From Thermodesulfobacteriota bacterium (GTDB lineage Bacteria > Desulfobacterota > BSN033 > UBA1163): a DNA stretch of 6,120 nucleotides. The notes under the pieces are model-generated. The model had not been told where the DNA came from and did not search any database. It saw only the letters and a list, made by a program, of their open reading frames with translations. The stretch lies in the NCBI GenBank assembly GCA_030024065.1, contig JASEIE010000240.1:1-6120 (forward strand), written 5' to 3'. Position 1 is the stretch's first letter; every line of letters starts with the position of its first letter. This document shows, piece after piece, positions 4,690 through 6,120 of the stretch. A program made the translations under genes and the position numbers.

Positions 4690-5073
4690 ACGATGATTAT
4701 TCTTTCTATTCTGCCAGTAACTGATGGACAGAGCCGCCAGGACAATCCCCGCCACATCGAGGAGAACATCCGTGACCGAGGCATTACGATTAGGGATAGA
4801 GGCCTGATTCGCCTCGTCAAGGATCCCGACGAGAGAGGCGATCCCACCGGGCAACAGGAGGGAAATGGGCCTGAAAGGGAACGCCTTCGAGTCGATCAGG
4901 CGGGGAAGAAAGGCAAAGGTGAGAAGAACCATCAGCGCCCCGTAGAGGGGCACATGGAGAAGACTGTAAGGGTTCCAGATTCGCACCATCGCTGTCTCCG
5001 GAATCAGCCCGGGCAGAATAAAGATGCCGGAGATATAAGCCGCCGACAATATCGAAAAGATTGGATGCATCAT
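4675..5073 (-). CDS. Small VanZ-like family membrane protein
   Basis: From ATG 5073 the product is 132 residues with about four membrane helices (residues ~5-22, ~38-58, ~70-86 and ~104-119), usual for VanZ-like proteins. The family signature is clear near the C-terminus: D86-E87-x2-Q90, R96, S99, D102 and D106 followed by G109 (in the stretch GILDEANQASIPNRNASV and TDVLLDVAGIVL). The family takes its name from VanZ, linked to teicoplanin resistance; the biochemical role of most members is unknown, and some are linked to envelope modification. The start is uncertain: TTG 5094 and ATG 5070 are also in frame and none has a Shine-Dalgarno sequence. The last residues (HRHPPL) and the stop are encoded by a hairpin repeat, suggesting the original C-terminus was altered. 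It stands alone, with repeats on both sides. Confidence 0.8.
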   Translation of the reverse strand: MMHPIFSILSAAYISGIFILPGLIPETAMVRIWNPYSLLHVPLYGALMVLLTFAFLPRLIDSKAFPFRPISLLLPGGIASLVGILDEANQASIPNRNASVTDVLLDVAGIVLAALSISYWQNRKNNHRHPPL

Positions 5074-5081
5074 TATGTATA

Positions 5082-5116
5082 AAATAAAGGTCAAGGGTCA
5101 AAAGGTAAAGGTTAAG
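5082..5116. repeat. Degenerate 7-base tandem repeat upstream of the VanZ-like gene
   Basis: Units GGTCAAG (5089-5095), GGTCAAAA (5096-5103), GGTAAAG (5104-5110) and GTTAAG (5111-5116) run in tandem, with a weaker unit AAATAAA before them. The array lies directly upstream of the VanZ-like start and covers the place where its promoter would be. On the minus strand it yields two TTGACC words that resemble -35 boxes. Confidence 0.5.
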
Positions 5117-5118
5117 AT

Positions 5119-5246
5119 GCCCGTTTCGTCAAGGGGTTACGTGTATCGTCTTAAATTCTTACCCTTGCCCATTGACGCTAAACGATACGGGCCTCCTTAC
5201 CCTAACCGTGACCTAGGGACCATTTTCATGGTTCGAGGGCCCCCTC
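5119..5246. repeat. Run of four hairpins, composite repeat or structured RNA
   Basis: Hairpin 1: GCCCGT (5119-5124) with ACGGGC (5187-5192), then CGTCAA (5127-5132) with TTGACG (5172-5177), one mismatch, and GGG (5134-5136) with CCC (5168-5170). A competing pairing joins GTATCGT (5143-5149) with ACGATAC (5182-5188). Hairpin 2: CCCTA (5200-5204) with TAGGG (5214-5218). Hairpin 3: ACCAT (5219-5223) with ATGGT (5228-5232), loop TTTC. Hairpin 4: GAGG (5235-5238) with CCTC (5243-5246). No protein-coding signal is convincing here. No U-tract terminator closes the run. Confidence 0.45.
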
Positions 5247-5377
5247 CGGGCATGTGGCATTAGTAGTTTAACGAGTTTCATACCTCTCATTAGATTCTTT
5301 CATCAAATTAAGAATTTAATCATACTCGATTTTCATTTGTTAATCAAACCTTTTGATTTTTCAGCATAAAAAGCCCG

Positions 5378-5458
5378 GGCGGCCTGCCGCCGGACATGCG
5401 TTTCAGGAACCCCTGTTTGCCTGAAATGCAACCGAATGAGCGCAACCTGAAGGTTGCG
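5378..5458. repeat. Three consecutive hairpins, REP-type repeat
   Basis: GGCGG (5378-5382) pairs with CCGCC (5387-5391). TGCGTTTCAGG (5397-5407) pairs with CCTGAAATGCA (5420-5430) over 11 bp with one G-T wobble. CGCAACC (5441-5447) pairs with GGTTGCG (5452-5458) around TGAA. The last unit with the following GCTACC is a dispersed repeat I recognise from many bacterial genomes. The stretch 5264-5377 before it is AT-rich with only a weak hairpin AATCAAA/TTTGATT (5343-5357 region) and no gene. Confidence 0.6.
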
Positions 5459-5523
5459 GCTACCTGAACCCTTCCGCGGATTTTACCCTGAAAAAAATAG
5501 GAAGACAATGATGATTTATAAAA

Positions 5524-5562
5524 TCTCCCCTGGCCCCTCTTTACCAAAGAGGAGGAAAGAAT
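5524..5562. repeat. CCTCTTT-ACC-AAAGAGG hairpin repeat
   Basis: CCTCTTT (5536-5542) pairs exactly with AAAGAGG (5546-5552) around ACC. With the preceding CTCCCCTGGCC it resembles the well-spread CCCCTGGCCCC-n-AAAGGGG intergenic repeat, and it is related to the hairpin at 4662-4689. 5563-5656 holds a C-rich word and nothing else that I can assign. Confidence 0.55.
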
Positions 5563-5656
5563 TACTGTCAACATCTATTTTAGGGGGGTATCCCCTCACT
5601 TATCCGTGGATTAAAAAAACCTTGCGTTCCAATTCACCATGTGTTAAAGATGAGGC

Positions 5657-6120
5657 ATGGATGAAGAGATCAGGTATCGAGGAAAGAACTATTCCACAAT
5701 AGAGATTGATCAGATCAGACAAGTTATAGCGATTTATGCAGAGAAGAGCCGACGATTCATTTCCCAGGAGATATGCCGGAGGTGGAATTGGGTTCAACCC
5801 AACGGTGTGTTGAGGGATATGATTTGTCGGGGGTTACTCCTCCAGTTAGAGGCTCAAGGACTGATTGAGCTTCCTCCTCGCAAAAAGAATCCTCCTAATT
5901 CTTTATTAGCTCCAAGAAAGCCTGCGGTAGTGGAAGTGGATGAGACTCCTATTGTAGGCCTTTTATCCGATCTTACACCTATTGAACTTCATCAGGTCAG
6001 GCGAACTCCCTTGGAGAAGCTCTACAGGGGGCTCATCGAACAATATCACTATTTGGGATATACGCGGCCGGTAGGAGAGCATTTGGAATATATCGCCTTG
6101 TCGCACGACCGGCCTTTAGC
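5657..6120 (+). CDS. DUF4338 (DruA-like) protein, N-terminal part, runs off window
   Basis: ATG 5657 opens 154 codons with no stop before the edge; an in-frame TGA at 5651-5653 excludes an earlier start. The ribosome binding site is weak (GATGAGG, only one base from the ATG). Residues ~1-32 (MDEEIRYRGKNYSTIEIDQI onwards) and the winged-helix-like segment ISQEICRRWNWVQPNG, then LRDMICRGLLLQLEAQGLI (residues ~35-70) are followed by LPPRKKNPPN, a linker, LHQVRRTPLEKLYRGLI and EQYHYLGYTRPVGEHLEYI (128-146). The HYLGY-x-RPVGEHL block is the hallmark of DUF4338, the domain of DruA in Druantia anti-phage systems. Similar stand-alone proteins occur in mobile-element settings, so defence is not proven. 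The function of the domain is unknown to me; the N-terminal half looks DNA-binding. The rest of the gene and any partner lie outside the window. Confidence 0.8.
   Translation, partial: MDEEIRYRGKNYSTIEIDQIRQVIAIYAEKSRRFISQEICRRWNWVQPNGVLRDMICRGLLLQLEAQGLIELPPRKKNPPNSLLAPRKPAVVEVDETPIVGLLSDLTPIELHQVRRTPLEKLYRGLIEQYHYLGYTRPVGEHLEYIALSHDRPL

Noticed and set aside
4687..5082. 131-codon plus-strand frame rich in Arg, Gly and Asp
   Set aside because: Antisense to the VanZ-like gene, whose frame has a clear family signature.
5075..5574. Small frames across the hairpin arrays (both strands)
   Set aside because: Their translations are repeat-derived (for example VAATF-type) and have no ribosome binding site.
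4107..5656. CRISPR array
   Set aside because: The repeats here are of different sequence and spacing; no direct repeat recurs with regular unique spacers.
5454..5797. Frames overlapping the DruA-like gene
   Set aside because: Wrong frame or strand relative to the DUF4338 reading frame.

Overview
The window looks like a bacterial chromosome segment, perhaps from the Deltaproteobacteria/Desulfobacterota or a similar anaerobic or environmental lineage. That placement is an inference from three things: a MenA-like prenyltransferase, a lipid/envelope-type gene neighbourhood, and several families of intergenic hairpin repeats that I associate with such genomes. No rRNA, tRNA or ribosomal protein gene is present to confirm it.

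Left part (1-2380), all on the minus strand. A MenA-like UbiA prenyltransferase (about 1422-2342) is followed after 20 bases by an unrecognised 380-residue soluble protein that starts at TTG 1401. Beyond a 164-base spacer filled with short repeats lies the N-terminus of a membrane-anchored protein cut by the window edge. The prenyltransferase has a sigma70-like promoter so close to its start codon that its transcript may be leaderless.

Middle (2425-3030). A two-gene minus-strand unit encodes two tiny single-helix membrane proteins (36 and 50 residues), closed by a good Rho-independent terminator (2425-2465). Upstream lie a sigma54-type -24/-12 candidate and a set of GACAA/TTGTC inverted repeats. 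This looks like an activator-controlled micro-protein operon of unknown function.

Toxin-antitoxin module (3140-4106), plus strand. A consensus-like promoter leads straight into the GTG of an MNT nucleotidyltransferase antitoxin (mntA), which overlaps the HEPN toxin gene hepT by 14 bases. A strong bidirectional terminator follows. Both proteins keep their key motifs (GSx10DxD in MntA, Rx4HxY in HepT).

Repeat-rich accessory zone (4107-5656). It holds several unlike hairpin repeats, a decayed fragment of a second HepT-type toxin on the minus strand (about 4219-4323), and one intact minus-strand gene for a small VanZ-like membrane protein whose stop codon lies inside a hairpin repeat. A compact run of four hairpins (5119-5246) could be a structured RNA or a composite repeat.

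Right edge (5657-6120+), plus strand. An open frame of 154 codons with no stop in the window reads as the N-terminal part of a DUF4338 (DruA-like) protein. Together with mntA-hepT and the HepT remnant, this suggests that the right half is a small defence or mobile-gene island next to a housekeeping-type left half.
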